Source: Epichloe hybrida
Lineage: Eukaryota; Ascomycota; Sordariomycetes; Hypocreales; Clavicipitaceae
Assembly: GCA_019022495.1 (NCBI GenBank)
Contig: JAFEKR010000031.1
Span: forward strand, 558,001 to 622,000
Reading direction: 5' to 3'
DNA: 64,000 bases
Below, piece by piece: positions 12,478-23,028 of the stretch (its first letter is position 1; every line of letters starts with the position of its first letter). The position numbers and the translations under genes were made by a program. The notes beneath the pieces are model-generated. The model was not told the DNA's origin. It saw nothing but the letters and a program-made list of their open reading frames with translations, and searched no databases.

Positions 12478-14430
12478 ATGTCCCCTCTCAGAACAATGAC
12501 GGAAACACAGCCGCCGGCGCACCAGTATTTCCTGCTTGAGAAGAAAATGGGGCCACATACCTCTGACGGGGTGCATCCCGTGAGCTACACGAGTTCTTCT
12601 CCAACGGGTGGACAGCGGCAACAGTCAAGCACAAGGTCGGAGTTTGCTAGCACACGGGGTGTCTACAAGCCCATCTCTGCCTTCCAGGAACTCCCATATG
12701 AACCTGAGTCTCGCCTTCCTCCCCGTCCACTCGACAACACGCTACCTTGCAGTTACGATACTGTCCCGGCTTCATCATCATCATCATCATCATCATCATC
12801 CCATGATACATGCAGCATGATGACATCCTCCAGCCATTCAAGCGACGCTGGCCAGGACGTATGGCCGTCACCTCCCCTGGCTCCGGGCGACCTTGACTTG
12901 AACTACTGCCTTCAGGACTCTTCAAACCCAGACCCCTTGGGTGGTCTGAAATCGGATTGCACTTACACACCAGCGACCCCCAGTGGGTGGTATGCGGCTG
13001 CTCCAGCCGTATGTTCAGCTACTGCACGATATAACGCCGAGAAGTCATCTTTTTGCCAACCTCTGTTCGACACCTGCACCCCTACTTCGCCGGGGGAACT
13101 GGGCTGGGATAGCACGAATGGGATTTTCCTCTCACTGGGCGGGGAAAAGGGAATTGCTACTGATTACATATGGGGGATAGATGTCATCTCACCGCTGAGC
13201 ACGCTCGAGGCAAGCCCAATAGCTTGGTCGGATTCTGTTGTGGATTCTCCTCCATCGGCGGGTACTCCTAAAGACGTGGCTCCCACGCTACTCGTCGAAG
13301 CTCGATCGGTGCCGTCGTCCCTGTCAACATCCGCATCCACATCCGCATCTGCATCTCCGCCTCCAGAGTTCAATGCCGACTCGAGCGAGCCTGCAAATTG
13401 TGAAAAAGCCGACGAGCCATACGCAAAACTAATCTACAAAGCCATTATGAGTCGATCTGATCATTCCATGACGCTACAGGAGATTTATCAATGGTTCCGG
13501 GACAATACGAACAAGGCGGTCACAGAGACTAGGGGCTGGCAAAACAGTATCCGTCATAATCTGAGCATGAATGCGGTATGTATGAGCCACAGTCCCAAAA
13601 CAACCTTTCCTCTCTGCCACATTATACGAACCTGACTGTTTTTCCATCTTTCTGTTCTCCGCACATAACAGGCCTTCAGGAAAAAAGAGAAACCGCTCTG
13701 CAAGACTGCCAAGCCTGCATCCAGCTCCGAAGACTCTAAACGAGTGAACGAGTGGGTGCTGGAGGATTGGGCCGTTTGCAATGGTGTTCAGAGCACGACA
13801 AGATATCGCAAGAGCAACTATGCGAGGCGTCCTGCGTCTGGAAGAGCCGCCGCTGCCACCACCAACCCATGGGCTCCCGAGCACTCTGCCAAGAGAGCAC
13901 TATCTGGCCGCAAAGGAGGCTGCGCGACAAGAGCGTCAAGGCGACGGATGCGGAACTACGGCCAAGGAATACCGCTTGATAACACTCCTCAGCCCTCGCT
14001 TGACTTCAGACGCGCATATTCTCCACTTCCACCATCCGCGGACGTATATGGCTATGATTACTCTGGAGCCCATATCGAAACAATGCATTACCTAGCATTG
14101 CGTCAAGCCTATCAAGAGGGACTAGCAGGCAGCTGTGGAGACGAAGCAACGTTGGGGTCACGACACTTTGAACTACCGGGTTCCAATTTCCCACAGCACA
14201 CAACCAACAACAGTAACCTGCTTCGTGCCCATGACACCGTTGGCACGTACCATCAAATAGCGCCGAGGGACTTGGATTTCGGGCCCGAAGAAGGGAGAAA
14301 GCTGTGCGTCAACAAGTACCGAGCGCCATTGGCTTGCACGTCTTCCTCGCCTTCCCCGTCCAACTCCCGGCCGTTCGAACTCCCCAGGGACGGCTCACAT
14401 GCTTGGTGGCACAACAGCCAGTACCTGTAG
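12478..14430 (+). CDS. Forkhead-domain transcription factor
   Basis: Nuclear DNA-binding regulator. Two exons, 12478-13575 and 13672-14430, encode 618 residues. The forkhead winged-helix domain spans about residues 315-390: PYAKLIYKAIMS, then SMTLQEIYQWFRDNT, then the recognition helix GWQNSIRHNLSMNAAF. The 96-nt intron (13576-13671) cuts the domain right after ...NLSMNA, and the next exon continues AFRKKEKP, which confirms the join. The N-terminal half is low-complexity, with a run of ten serines encoded by a TCA microsatellite. The C-terminal part is Ser/Pro/Tyr rich with no other domain. A 5.8-kb gene-free region follows downstream. Confidence 0.92.
12772..12800. repeat. (TCA)n microsatellite inside the forkhead coding region
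   Basis: A nearly perfect TCA trinucleotide run is translated as poly-serine in the forkhead protein. Length changes here would keep the frame and vary only the serine count. Confidence 0.9.
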
Positions 14431-15473
14431 CTGGACATAGCTTTCGGTCTGGCCACGATACCTTCCTAGCAGGCCTCTCCAATGGTTTGGGAAGAAGTTA
14501 GGTTGGCCTTTGGCCTAGATGATGAATGCATGGTCACGTCACGTCACATCGACCACCTCTTTGAGTTTATTTGCGGATATGGGAGCGGATACCCGGAAGT
14601 CTTGAATGACGTGGGAAAAGAATGTAGGCGGATGGCATGATGGCTGGGGAGTTGCGCATCGGAGAGGTCGAGGCAAAAGATTGCAGCAAGTTGTGGCACG
14701 CGCGTTGAGAGGTGCCCAACCTTTGAGACATGCATTCTTTCTGACAGGGGGAGCGAATTTGACCTCATCAACAAGCGCGACGAGCCACCCTGACAGCGCT
14801 TGGAAGAACCATTCAGCCACCTTTGGGCAGAGCAACGAATTGGAAATGAGCCTGAATGCAATGCACCCCGTCCGTTGTCTGTGAGACGTGACAACTGAGA
14901 GAGGTGGCCTTTGTACGATGGCAGATGCATGTTTGGTTGGCCAAGATAGGGCCGACCAGGCTTCCCTCCCAGTGATCTGGGTCTCCTTCATCTTGACGAT
15001 CGAAATTGCGACGTGTAATTTTTTTTCTTTCTTTCTTTCTCTCTCCGTGTGTGCTCGCAAACCCCAGCAGACAGGGGAACCGAACTTCAGAAAATATGCT
15101 TCAAGGCCGATCCGATTGGGAATCCAAATCCGACTTGTCCGGAGCGGTGGTGGAGTCGAGCTCGGCCCCGGCTGAACAAGCAAGGGCAAACGCCTGGGCT
15201 TACACGGAGTATACGGGGCGGTATGAGAAGGGGGGGGGCCACAAGGAACGATGAATGAATGGGGGGTCAAGGTGAGGCAGAAGTCGAATCTGGATGCTGA
15301 TTTGACGCTACGTTTTCCTGGAGAACTCGCTCAGCCCGGTGACTGACTGACTTTGTTGCCCCTCCCCAGGCTGAGTGAGTAGATATGGATCATGGCTGCC
15401 GTGATACCGCAATTCAAGACAGGCCGGGCATGATGGACATGGCTGGCTGCCATGCTCATTAGTTCAAGGCCCA

Positions 15474-15502
15474 GTTGTTGTTGTTGTTGTTGCTGTTGTT
15501 GT
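15474..15502. repeat. (TTG)n microsatellite
   Basis: A TTG trinucleotide run with one interruption (TTGCTG) in the gene-poor region. Confidence 0.85.
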
Positions 15503-16514
15503 ATTATTCCTGTGATGAGACCTGTTGTTTTCTTTACTTCTTCTTTTCACCATGTCATTTTCGCGTTTGTAATTCGACGGAAGAGGATTAGTGATTTTTA
15601 TAATGGCTTTTTGTATGTTTTCTTGTTTTGTTTTCCTTCTTCACTTCTCGTTAGGCTTAACAAGACTCAGCTGGCAACGGCAACATTTTCACTCACACGG
15701 GCTAAAAGAAAGGGAGCAAAGGGAAAGGGAAAATGATACTCCGTACCATGCATGGCAAATTTGAATAAAACAAGATGGATCTAATTCATGCTGTATCGAA
15801 TTGAGGTGGTGTATGTACTGCGTGCTGCACTGCGTTGCGTAGGTAGTGCAGCAGCGACCGTTGACAAGACGAAGAGGAAGAACCACGACATGAGCAGCAG
15901 CGCCAGGCAGGTCAATTGGCAAGAGGCGTGGCATGTTTGTTGGCTGCACAAGAAGTACAACAATGGGGCGTCAGAGAAATGGGACGTACATTATGCGTTT
16001 ACGGAGTACCGACTACTCCGCGCCAACTTGTAGGGATTCCTGTTGTCCCGGCCGGTGTAGTCGAGAAAGGTCCCGGGGGAGGGAGAATAGAATTCGATGC
16101 ATCCCTTGTGAAATGGAGAAAGTCGGTAATCCGTATGAACCATCACGTCACGTCACGTCGCGTCGCGGAAACAATCCGGTCCTTGACGTGTTGGTCGGAT
16201 TTGGATCCCAAGGACGCGGGACCCCCCGATGCGGCAGGCCAGGGTCAGATACATAGACGGGTCGGTTTCTATCAAGGCGATTAAAATCTCCGTAGTCTAT
16301 TGTTCAAGGTTCAAGGGCAAAAAGGGGGCATGGATGACGTGGGTAATGAATGGGGGGCTCCTTTCTCGGCCGAAAGCGGGCAATTTGGTTTCGAGGCGTA
16401 CATATGTATCTTGGATATTCTGGGAAATGTTCATCTCGGAATTGACCGTGTGGTGTGTGTCTAGATGCAGCCCGTATCCCCCAGGTTTACCGGTAATAAG
16501 TAGGTACTTTCATC

Positions 16515-16533
16515 AGAGAGAGAGAGAGAGAGA
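16515..16533. repeat. (GA)n microsatellite
   Basis: A dinucleotide GA tract that leads into a purine-rich stretch and then a T homopolymer near 16557-16569. Confidence 0.85.
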
Positions 16534-17318
16534 AAGGGGAGGGGGGGGGCAGTCCTTTTTTTTTTTTCCGTCTCTCCTCACAGAGACCGGAGGAGGAGAG
16601 GAGCTCAAGGTGCTAATGCACGTCTGGACGTGATCAGGGGTATCACGGGCCATGACCACGCGCAAGCTGGCGCGTTCCGCTGCCCGCACGGAGACATGAG
16701 CAACACGTTTTGGGACACCACCATGTGCTTGAGGGTAGGGATCAGCTTCTGATGCTCGACGGAGGAAACGGCTGGCTTGAACACCTTGGCTCGGCACGGG
16801 ATAACAGGGCGCAAGTGCCGTGGCTGGCGCTCCGAGTGGCCCACGTTGGGCAGGACGGACATCCATGTGTGCGCCCTGTCAGAAGATGCCCTTGCCCTTG
16901 GAGGTGTCCCCTCAGGGCTGGGGGACACCTTCTCTCCTGGCGCCTGTTGTGCGTACATAGCCATGTCGCAGCATACAGCAACACGTCCTCGGAGGAGAGG
17001 GGTGGATGGGCTTGTTGTGCCGGGACCCAAGTGCCGCTCTGTATGAGGCCATCGCGGAGGCGGGGACCGAGGCGGTTACGTCCGTTGCCCCTGTACTCCG
17101 TACGCTTCATGCATGCATTCGTCCCGATCTAGATGCCAGGGAAGCCGTAAAGAGAATTGAAGCTCTGGTACGGAGTTGTACGGAGTACGGATTTCAAATC
17201 ATGCGTCCATCTTCCCTCTTGTCCTCGTTTCCTTGTCCTTGGCTCTTTTGGGCATGTCACGTCAATCCAGCATGGCCTTGTTGGCTGTGCTCGCCATGCT
17301 GTGTTGCAAACGTCATTG

Positions 17319-17320
<2 letters not shown>

Positions 17321-17356
<36 letters not shown>
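17321..17356. repeat. (AG)18 microsatellite
   Basis: An uninterrupted AG dinucleotide tract of 36 bases. It is the longest perfect dinucleotide run I see in the window. Confidence 0.9.
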
Positions 17357-17361
<5 letters not shown>

Positions 17362-18361
17362 TGGAACAGACGTTCTTGCGTTGAATTTCTTGATCATGCA
17401 GCAGCAGAAAGGCGCAGAGGTGTCTTAGATGGGTTGGTCTGCGACATTTCCGAACTGTTGTTCAACTGCGCCTTGCGGAGTAGTTGACTGGTGTAGGTAG
17501 GACGGGACTGACTCAGTCGCCAATTCGAGCCCGATGAGCAGGAAGATTCAGGAGTCTCTTCATCTGTTTCCAGCAGACATGGCCGTGTGCGTGCAACCCG
17601 AGCTCCATGGCGTTTGTTTACATGTATGCTTGCTTGGCTGCTGCTGGTTTGCGCTGAGCTGCAAGTATTGATTATCCTGTGGCCCAACCTCGTTGTCGTG
17701 CTTACTATACTCGGTAAAATAAGTTGCCTATTTTCCCTCTAAGAACGGGTCCAATAGGACAACTTCCCAACTTCCCATTGTCTTGGATGGAGTAGGGTAA
17801 GGATTTGCGGACTGCACGACTTTTCCTCTCCTTTTCGTACTCTGTAGTACGAAGCAGTGGAACCCCATCATCCATGATCATGTACGCCTCATGCTCCTCC
17901 AAAAACACTCATCTCAACGAGACTTCGGGATGAAAATGTTCTGGGATCGCCTGATCTGTTCATCCCGACGCCCTGGAAACAGAGGAAACAGAATCGAGAA
18001 GACTGCTGCTGCTAAAATAGCTTGTCCTCACTGCGCGCACGCTAAAAGCCCGGTGCTGATAGGAGACATTGCTCTCATCAGAGCCCAAGGATTGACCCTT
18101 CCTGTCTCTCAGGCGAGGGCAGGAGCCCACAACTGCCCAAGGAGAATTCCCTGAAGCTACTGAAACAGGTTTCATTTGCTATTTTTTACTTCCATATGCC
18201 AATGACAGAGCCTCTAGGCTAGGCGAGCATCAGTCAGGCTCGGCTGCTGTGGCGTGTATAGGCGTGCGTGGTGCGTGCAGCACGGAAGCTCAGATGAGGA
18301 TCCGCAAGACTTGTTGACCTCAGCCATGACCCAAACACGTCGCCTGCTAATTGCACACTGG

Positions 18362-18379
18362 CTACGGAGTACTCCGTAG
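18362..18379. repeat. 18-bp perfect palindrome built from two TACGGAGTA motifs
   Basis: CTACGGAGTACTCCGTAG reads the same on both strands. It is two overlapping copies of the motif that recurs through the intergenic DNA of this window, in opposite orientation. Confidence 0.9.
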
Positions 18380-19763
18380 ACATGTGTCAGAATACTACGG
18401 CACCCTATTCTGCGAATACGCGTGCGCCTCAGTCCAGCGATTCTTTGCTCAAGTCGGGCCGCCATTTCGAGAGGGGCATTCAGCCGTAGGCAAACGCCTC
18501 AAATAGGAAGAGAACCTCTCCGAAAACATGTCAAAAAAAGCTGGAGCTAATTCAGACCCTGCGACACGCGACACGCGACCTGCTTCCCAATGCTATAATA
18601 AATGCCAGGTCCTGGCAGCGTGGCATGGAGATCAAATACGCAAGTCAAGGGACCAAACCCGTCAGCGATATGCATTGGATTATCAAGAGTCCGATCGCAG
18701 CATCTGCGTGTGGTACCACCCACCGTGACAACAATGTTGTGCCGCGAGAAAAGAAGCCAGGTTTCGTACACATCGGCTCGCACCCTTCCTTTCAACAAGT
18801 GGCAAGCCATGCATGATTCCATCTATTTCGTACTTCATACATGCCTGAATTGCTGAAGAAGAGGGGCATATCTTCTCAGGCAGAGAGAATCGTTTTCTCC
18901 AGCTGGTGCCAATATTTCCTCCCCCAAAACTCCGGAACTGCCGAGTCAGGCCTTTTGTGTGAAGCTGGAAGGCATGGATCGATGCTTCGCCTTGTTCTCT
19001 CCTCAGCCGTCTCCACAGAGTAATGTTGCTTGTCTCACGCGGTCGCGGTCGCCAATGTTGAAATGAAACCCTCCCAACAAAAGCATCGCCACCTAGATCA
19101 GAAGATGGCATAAGTTAGAAAGAGGGAGTCTTTGAGTCTTGGATCGACGAGGCAGACGAGGACAGAGATGCCATGACGTGAGAGCCTCCCACACCCCTGC
19201 TCTGAATTCCCCTTATTGACACACGAGCAATAGCAGACAGCGGATTGGTCGATCCTCAATGCAGGTAAAGCAGGCGCAACTGATCCAGGCAAGGTCGGAA
19301 AGCATGTCGCCGTTACTGGCACCGCCACATCTGACGGGGATTGCAGCGACGGCCGCCCTGCTTTGTCTTGGCGTTCGCCTCAATTCTAGCTGCCATGTAT
19401 TTGAGTAACACTAGTCTTTCGGGAAGCTGGGAATTGATGCCAAGTTTGATCGGGCAACCACACTGAAAGCGCTGGACTGGTCCTTGGCAACCTGACCTTC
19501 AAATATGGTTCTTGAACCGTACGGACTACATGGTAGTCATTCAGGGTGTCCTCCGTTCGACAGGAGATACCAATCTCTCCGCTGATACTCGCACTATACC
19601 CCCTTTTGTGCCTTGTTGTATTGAATGATTGCTGATCACTTATGGCCCGGCTCACGCCCTGAAACGTACACTCAACCGCCACCGCGCAGAGATCACGGCC
19701 AAGTGCAGATGCTTACGCCTTACTTACTGACGAGAAAACATATGCTCGGTAGAAATGATGCAA

Positions 19764-19805
19764 TGTTGTTGTTGTTGTTGTTGTTTTTGTTTTTGTTGTT
19801 GTTGT
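19764..19805. repeat. (TTG)n / TTTTTG microsatellite
   Basis: A TTG repeat interrupted by two TTTTTG units, close to the 3' flank of the NEJ1 gene. Confidence 0.85.
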
Positions 19806-20269
19806 GTGAATAGTATACTGTTTTGAAGGAGCTGGGTGCACAAGGCATCGTGGAAGTAGACCAGACGCACCATACCAGACGCACTTTACACCCCCTATTT
19901 GATGTACCTTGACAATTGAGGATGAATCTCTCTCGACGACTGGTACTTGCAGATTGTATTTCAAAGTATATGCACAAAATCCAGGTCTACCTCTTCAAAG
20001 CTTTCCGATAGTGGCCATCGCCCGGCTGAGGTACAGAGAGATCGATGTTTCGAGCTGTGTTGGAAAGTTACACCTTGATAAGACAAACTATTGTTCGATG
20101 CACACCAAGTCTGGAAGCGACAACGTTGCAAAAAGTATCCGAGTAGAACCTCTTTCGAAAGTATGTAATAGTGTTCGTGATGGATTAGATCGCAAGGCAC
20201 AACTTTGTGAGTCATCAAAGGCGGTAACCAAAAATATGCTGTCATGTCCCATGATGCGCTTCCTCTCAC

Positions 20270-21883
20270 TTAAAACCGGCGTTTCTTCCTGACCGGCCCA
20301 GCGGCAGCCTTCTTCTCCAGCTCCCGCTTGAGCTCCTCTCTCTTGCGATCTGCTCGCTCTTGTGATGTCTCCCTTGACATCTGCTCCAACGGTGAGCCCT
20401 CATCGCGTTCCTTGGTCCGGCCGCGGCTTTCATTGTCTTCCTGCTTGACTGGACTTGCTAGCTTGCCTTTAATTGTTCCCAGATTCTGATGATTTGTGTT
20501 CTTTGCTATTGTAGCCTCTGGCTCTTTCGTTAAGGGGTCAGCTTCTTTGGCGCCTCCTCCGATTGTGCCCAGACCCCCTTTCTTCTGAGCTTGTTTTGGT
20601 GCTGGATCCTTGGATGACGATACTGGGGAAGTGTTCGGCAAAGAGGCTGTTACATCATCTTCATCCGATGCCTCAGAAGCCGTTTCTTCGTTGTCATCCA
20701 GTGACAGCTTTGCGGTGTAGCCGTCTGCTGGTGGCAATGGAGACCGAGGTTGCGCCGGCTGCTTCTTACCCCCGATGGCCCCTAACCGTGAACTTGTCGT
20801 CGTAGTTTCAGGTTGCCGTCTGCGGTCGGACAGAACGGGTGGCGGGCCAGCATCCGGAGTCATGGAGTCTTGCTCCTCCTCCATTATCACGTCAGCTTTG
20901 TACGATCTGTTTGTGGCGCGGTAGGTTTCTTCAGTCGACTTAAGGTGAGGAGGCGTGGACTGGATTTGAAAATCATCATCGTCGTCGCCATTGGTCGGTT
21001 GTAATGGAATCGAAGGTGGGCCGTCCTTGGACAGGGTCGATTCTGTTTGCTTTTGTGGTGAGATTCGGATAGTGGGTTGAAAATCGTGCCACCACTTGCC
21101 CAGCTCCGGTGACTTATCAATTTCGAGACTGGTTCGAGATTCCAGTCCCTTCTCTCCGAACACGCCTTGCACAAGTTCCCCCACGCTCCTTGAACCCAGA
21201 GCATGTGTATCAAGCTCGTCCTTCCATTTGAGTTCGTCGAATAATCCAACGCCCTTTACCCGGTCCTCAGCAGCAGCTCGTGTGACCTTTTTTCGGCCAG
21301 ATAGTGCCGTGAAAACATGCTCCAGCCCGGCGCCCATGGCTTCAAGCTTGTCGGCAAGTTTCGTAATCACCGCATCCTTTCGCTTTATGATTTCCATCAG
21401 GGAATCTACTTCTTTGATCTTGTCAGATTGTGATTGAATCAAAGGCAGGACAAGTTCTGTTGCGACAGTGGAGGGTGGTTGCTTCTTCAAATGCATCGGC
21501 CATCTCAGAGGATCCAGTCCAGAAAGCCGGCATGTCAATTTAATGGTGAGGCCGCCTTCGCCGGCATCAGTTCGGGCTGCCGGCGACAAGGCGAGGCTCG
21601 TGGTATTGTGACCTTTTTGTGCAGGGTCCAGGGCTGCTTTCAGGCAGGATAAGAATTTGGTCATATTCTCTGCCGTGTCACTTGGATCGATACTAGTGTT
21701 CTCACTCCAACCCCTCATACATATGGCTTTTCTATCCAGATTTTCTGACCAAATGTTTGCCATGTCGCTGATGCTGACGGCGTAGGAAGAAGGACCTACG
21801 TCCACGGATACCAGGAGCACAGGTAGACCAGATGAAACTGGCATCGGCAGAGGACGCCAAGTTTCAGGCTTGACTGTGGACAT
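20270..21883 (-). CDS. NEJ1: Non-homologous end-joining factor XLF/Nej1
   Basis: XLF/Nej1 bridges broken DNA ends together with Lif1/XRCC4 and ligase IV in non-homologous end joining, in the nucleus. It is a single exon of 537 residues from ATG at 21883. The N-terminal head domain (about residues 1-140) starts MSTVKPETWRPLPMP and has the family pattern of short beta strands with WSENLDRKAI. A helical stalk follows (LPLIQSQSDKIKEVDSLMEIIKRKDAVITKLADKLE). A long acidic, Ser/Pro-rich disordered tail comes next. The last residues, VRKKRRF, fit the basic-aromatic Ku-binding motif found at XLF C-termini. The frame is open for 107 further codons upstream, but these do not look like the family, so the ATG at 21883 is preferred. 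Confidence 0.85.
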   Translation of the reverse strand: MSTVKPETWRPLPMPVSSGLPVLLVSVDVGPSSYAVSISDMANIWSENLDRKAICMRGWSENTSIDPSDTAENMTKFLSCLKAALDPAQKGHNTTSLALSPAARTDAGEGGLTIKLTCRLSGLDPLRWPMHLKKQPPSTVATELVLPLIQSQSDKIKEVDSLMEIIKRKDAVITKLADKLEAMGAGLEHVFTALSGRKKVTRAAAEDRVKGVGLFDELKWKDELDTHALGSRSVGELVQGVFGEKGLESRTSLEIDKSPELGKWWHDFQPTIRISPQKQTESTLSKDGPPSIPLQPTNGDDDDDFQIQSTPPHLKSTEETYRATNRSYKADVIMEEEQDSMTPDAGPPPVLSDRRRQPETTTTSSRLGAIGGKKQPAQPRSPLPPADGYTAKLSLDDNEETASEASDEDDVTASLPNTSPVSSSKDPAPKQAQKKGGLGTIGGGAKEADPLTKEPEATIAKNTNHQNLGTIKGKLASPVKQEDNESRGRTKERDEGSPLEQMSRETSQERADRKREELKRELEKKAAAGPVRKKRRF

Positions 21884-23028
21884 GATGTTGAACGAAAACC
21901 CAAAACAAGAAAGCGGGTTCCGATGCTTCAGACGAAGACAACCTTCTCCATCCGCAAGATTGATAACGAGATCTCTGGGAGAAATCCTTGACACCCCGAA
22001 AACCCATCCGCGAGATACGGATGGACGACGTACTAAGAGGATCGAGTCTCGGCGATTACAAGCTGGGAGCTTCTGAGGTGAGACAAATGTTGTGGAAGCT
22101 TGCCGAATTACACAAGAAAGCCGTTGTAAAGGTGTGCTCCGCAAAATATCAATAAAGTAAGGAAGACGCGGTTGCAAATGATGAAGGACTGGCGCACGAC
22201 GCACTCTATCGAAATGAATATTGTTGTGGCCAAAGCCGGGGGTTTGCGAGCCTTGGCCCTCGTTCCATGAGCGAGCGTGCTCTCTCCCCTATGAAGTGGA
22301 AAGTGGCTTGTCTCTCGTGGCTTTCTGACGAAGCTGAGATGGGTGAGAGGTATGTTCTTTGACTTCCGTATGAGCAAAACCAGAGCAAAAACACCGCACG
22401 GGATATATGATCCCAGTGAGCTTGTGAAACGCTTCACAGCAGAATTCAAGGGGTGGAGCCGCACCTTGTCTTTCTCGAAGCGAAAAGTGAGCAGCGCGTC
22501 GTCGTCCAGGCATCCATGCATGCACACACCCTGGCATGAGGGACGAAAATGTGGCAGCTGGCGCCAGCTGTCAGCTGCACAAGACAGCTGTCAGGCCACA
22601 TGGGACGAACCTACATACATATGGGTGGCATGATTAAAACTAAACTATGCACAACGGGCTCGAGAAGAAGAAGCACTCTTTCTGGCTTGGTTCGGATGGA
22701 TCATCAACGTATTTAGATGGCCAATGTCACCGTTTCCGCAAGCATGTGAGCACAGAAACGTTTCGACTCGATAGAGACTGCATTGCTTGTATTGGCCCGA
22801 TACAGATCGGTAGGTTGAACAGAACAGCCCGATCTCAACGCCCATTTCCGTGCGCTCCACATCGAGCTAACTTACGCCATGCCATCATTCATCGACCACG
22901 CGTTTGGAACATTGTGGGCAGAATGCCGGGTCGTAGTGATGACTCTTGCCATATCATTGACGTGACCCGCAGTTTCCGAACCAACGTCCGATCTGTATTA
23001 TCCCGTGCACGACCAGAGCCTGCGTTAA
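21884..23028. other. Divergent promoter region between NEJ1 and the photolyase gene
   Basis: About 1.1 kb between two repair genes read away from each other. It contains a run of CAGCTG-type palindromes (around 22556-22600: GGCAGCTGGCGCCAGCTGTCAGCTG). No coding frame is credible. Confidence 0.45.

Larger units (their letters stand above)
14431..20269. other. 5.8-kb gene-poor region rich in microsatellites and TACGGAGTA motifs
   Basis: No frame in this stretch resembles a protein. The longer ones are Arg/Pro/Ser/His-rich and change composition abruptly. It holds two (GA)n and two (TTG)n tracts, six exact copies of TACGGAGTA or its complement (15737, 16000, 17094, 17179, 18363, 18370), and two runs of TCACGTCACGTCAC-type sequence (about 14533 and 16143). 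Possible contents are an extended 3' untranslated region, a non-coding RNA, or regulatory DNA for the forkhead gene. Sequence alone cannot decide. Confidence 0.5.

Noticed and set aside
12772..12800. His-rich or Met-rich peptides in other frames of the TCA run
   Set aside because: Artefacts of a trinucleotide repeat; only the poly-serine frame belongs to a gene.
14539..15270. 243-codon minus-strand frame after the forkhead gene
   Set aside because: Mixed low-complexity composition, no domain, and no clear leader or splice context; treated as chance.
21884..22204. Upstream extension of the NEJ1 frame by 107 codons
   Set aside because: It has no ATG at its 5' end (GTG only), and the extension does not look like the family; the ATG at 21883 gives the normal XLF start.
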